From assembly GCA_963756185.1 (NCBI GenBank), contig CAVWMS010000006.1:59465-123464 (forward strand): DNA of 64,000 nt. The letters are read 5' to 3'. The position numbers and the translations under genes are program-made. Origin of the DNA: DATAXI01 sp963756185 (GTDB lineage: Bacteria > Verrucomicrobiota > Verrucomicrobiia > Chthoniobacterales > Chthoniobacteraceae). This document shows positions 63,316-64,000 of this stretch, in pieces. The notes beneath the pieces are model-generated. The model had not been told where the DNA came from and did not search any database. It saw only the letters and a list, made by a program, of their open reading frames with translations. Position 1 is the stretch's first letter, and each line of letters begins with the position of its first letter.

Positions 63316-64000
63316 TCAAAACCATGTGCCCGCGATTCGCTGCCAAAGCCCGGGCTCGCGCCGCCGCAGAAGATAGATTGTCACGAAGAGCCGGTGAAGC
63401 AGGAGCTTCAGCTCGAATGCGGGCCCGGTGAAATTGAGGATTTCGCGCGCGACACGGCGCTGATTGCGGATGCGATTGCGCTCCATTTCCGCAAGATCGC
63501 GCTTCCAGGAGCTGGTGGCATCGTGGTGCTCGAACATTGCGGTGGTGTGAAAGTAGATCTGCTGCCGACGACCCACACGCGCGGAGAGATGCACGTCCTC
63601 CATGAAACTGTACCCGGGAAAATCGGGGAATTGTTCCCGCACGAACGATTCGGTGCGATAGAAAACGCAACACGAGTTCAGCCAGTCCGCGGAGATCAGG
63701 TCGCGCTCGGTGGGTTCGGTGTAGCTGGGAAAGCAATTGATCGCGGGGCCGAACAGCTTGCCGCCGTAGGTCGGGTGCGCGAATCCCGCCTGAATGCGGT
63801 AATACCACCAGAGCAGCTTGCCCGGCACGGGCCGGTCGCCGCCGGTGAGCCGCGCCGCGACGCCGCCGATGTGTTTTTCGGGATCGGCTTCGAACACGGC
63901 GCAGAGCTTCTCGCACACATCGCACTCGATGATGGCGTCGTCGTCGATGAAGGCCACGAGCGGCGTCGTGACGAGGCGCGCGCCCTGGTTGCGGCCCCAG
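63316..64000 (-). CDS. GT2-type glycosyltransferase, 5' end outside the window
   Basis: The frame is open to the window edge: GRNQGARLVTTPLVAFIDDD (metal motif DDD), VCEKLCAVFEADPEKHIGGV, DWLNSCCVFYRTESFVREQF, FPGYSFMEDVHLSARVGRR (conserved EDVHLS), HTTAMFEHHDATSSWKRDL, then a C-terminal helix pair (LKLLLHRLFVTIYLL). At least 228 residues are visible; the first strand and the sugar-binding N-terminus lie beyond 64000. Confidence 0.82.
   Translation of the reverse strand, partial: WGRNQGARLVTTPLVAFIDDDAIIECDVCEKLCAVFEADPEKHIGGVAARLTGGDRPVPGKLLWWYYRIQAGFAHPTYGGKLFGPAINCFPSYTEPTERDLISADWLNSCCVFYRTESFVREQFPDFPGYSFMEDVHLSARVGRRQQIYFHTTAMFEHHDATSSWKRDLAEMERNRIRNQRRVAREILNFTGPAFELKLLLHRLFVTIYLLRRREPGLWQRIAGTWF

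Overview
The window looks like a verrucomicrobial chromosome segment, probably from a metagenome-type draft assembly. Protein-coding DNA is GC-rich. It encodes a giant autotransporter-type beta-strand protein ending in a PEP-CTERM sorting signal and a second giant protein with an N-terminal LEPR-XLL motif. WYL, RhuM, VOC, SDR and DoxX families and long intergenic GAAATTCG-type repeats fit the same group. The phylum call is inference from gene content; no rRNA is present.

Layout. 0-2.3 kb: a VOC protein, a HAD phosphatase and infC, which apparently starts at a non-AUG codon. 2.6-6.5 kb: CheW/receiver remnants followed by two multidomain histidine kinases. 6.6-6.9 kb: tRNA-Glu with two partial copies of its 3' end. 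6.9-13.4 kb: the PEP-CTERM giant protein, then a dead LuxR/NarL-type regulator. 14-24.5 kb: the LEPR-XLL giant, split by one base. 24.6-30.6 kb: a divergent operon of a GAF-HlyD adaptor, a PqqD-like/M50/HlyD membrane protein and a short SecA-like ATPase. These three with the giant protein form the most interesting unit: a candidate dedicated export system for LEPR-XLL surface proteins.

30.6-37.7 kb is an accessory island. It holds a DinJ antitoxin with a truncated YafQ toxin, a GHKL ATPase carrying an HExxH motif, an antitoxin fused to an FtsK gamma domain, a DUF4160 remnant with DUF2442, VapBC, a desaturase, a HEPN pair and a WYL regulator. 37.7-46 kb: secreted and envelope proteins, an SDR and DoxX pair, a repeat-domain protein beside a trypsin-like protease, a RhuM remnant, an L,D-transpeptidase, DUF309 and two CNNM/CBS genes. 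46.1-50.1 kb: tRNA-Val, pyrD, an HtrA protease with a clear terminator, and MsrB. 50.5-53.5 kb: a second accessory patch with a small DNA-binding-like protein, a hairpin cluster and a toxin-antitoxin-SecB chaperone (TAC) module. 53.7-64 kb: an exopolysaccharide cluster of GT4, GT2 and GT87 glycosyltransferases around a Wzy-like polymerase.

Many otherwise well-conserved genes are broken by single-base indels, often extra G or C in GC-rich context. They include pyrD, the LEPR-XLL giant, the M50 gene, the CNNM pair and most glycosyltransferases. I read most of these as assembly errors. The CheW, LuxR, YafQ, DUF4160 and RhuM remnants lack whole domains and are more likely true decay.
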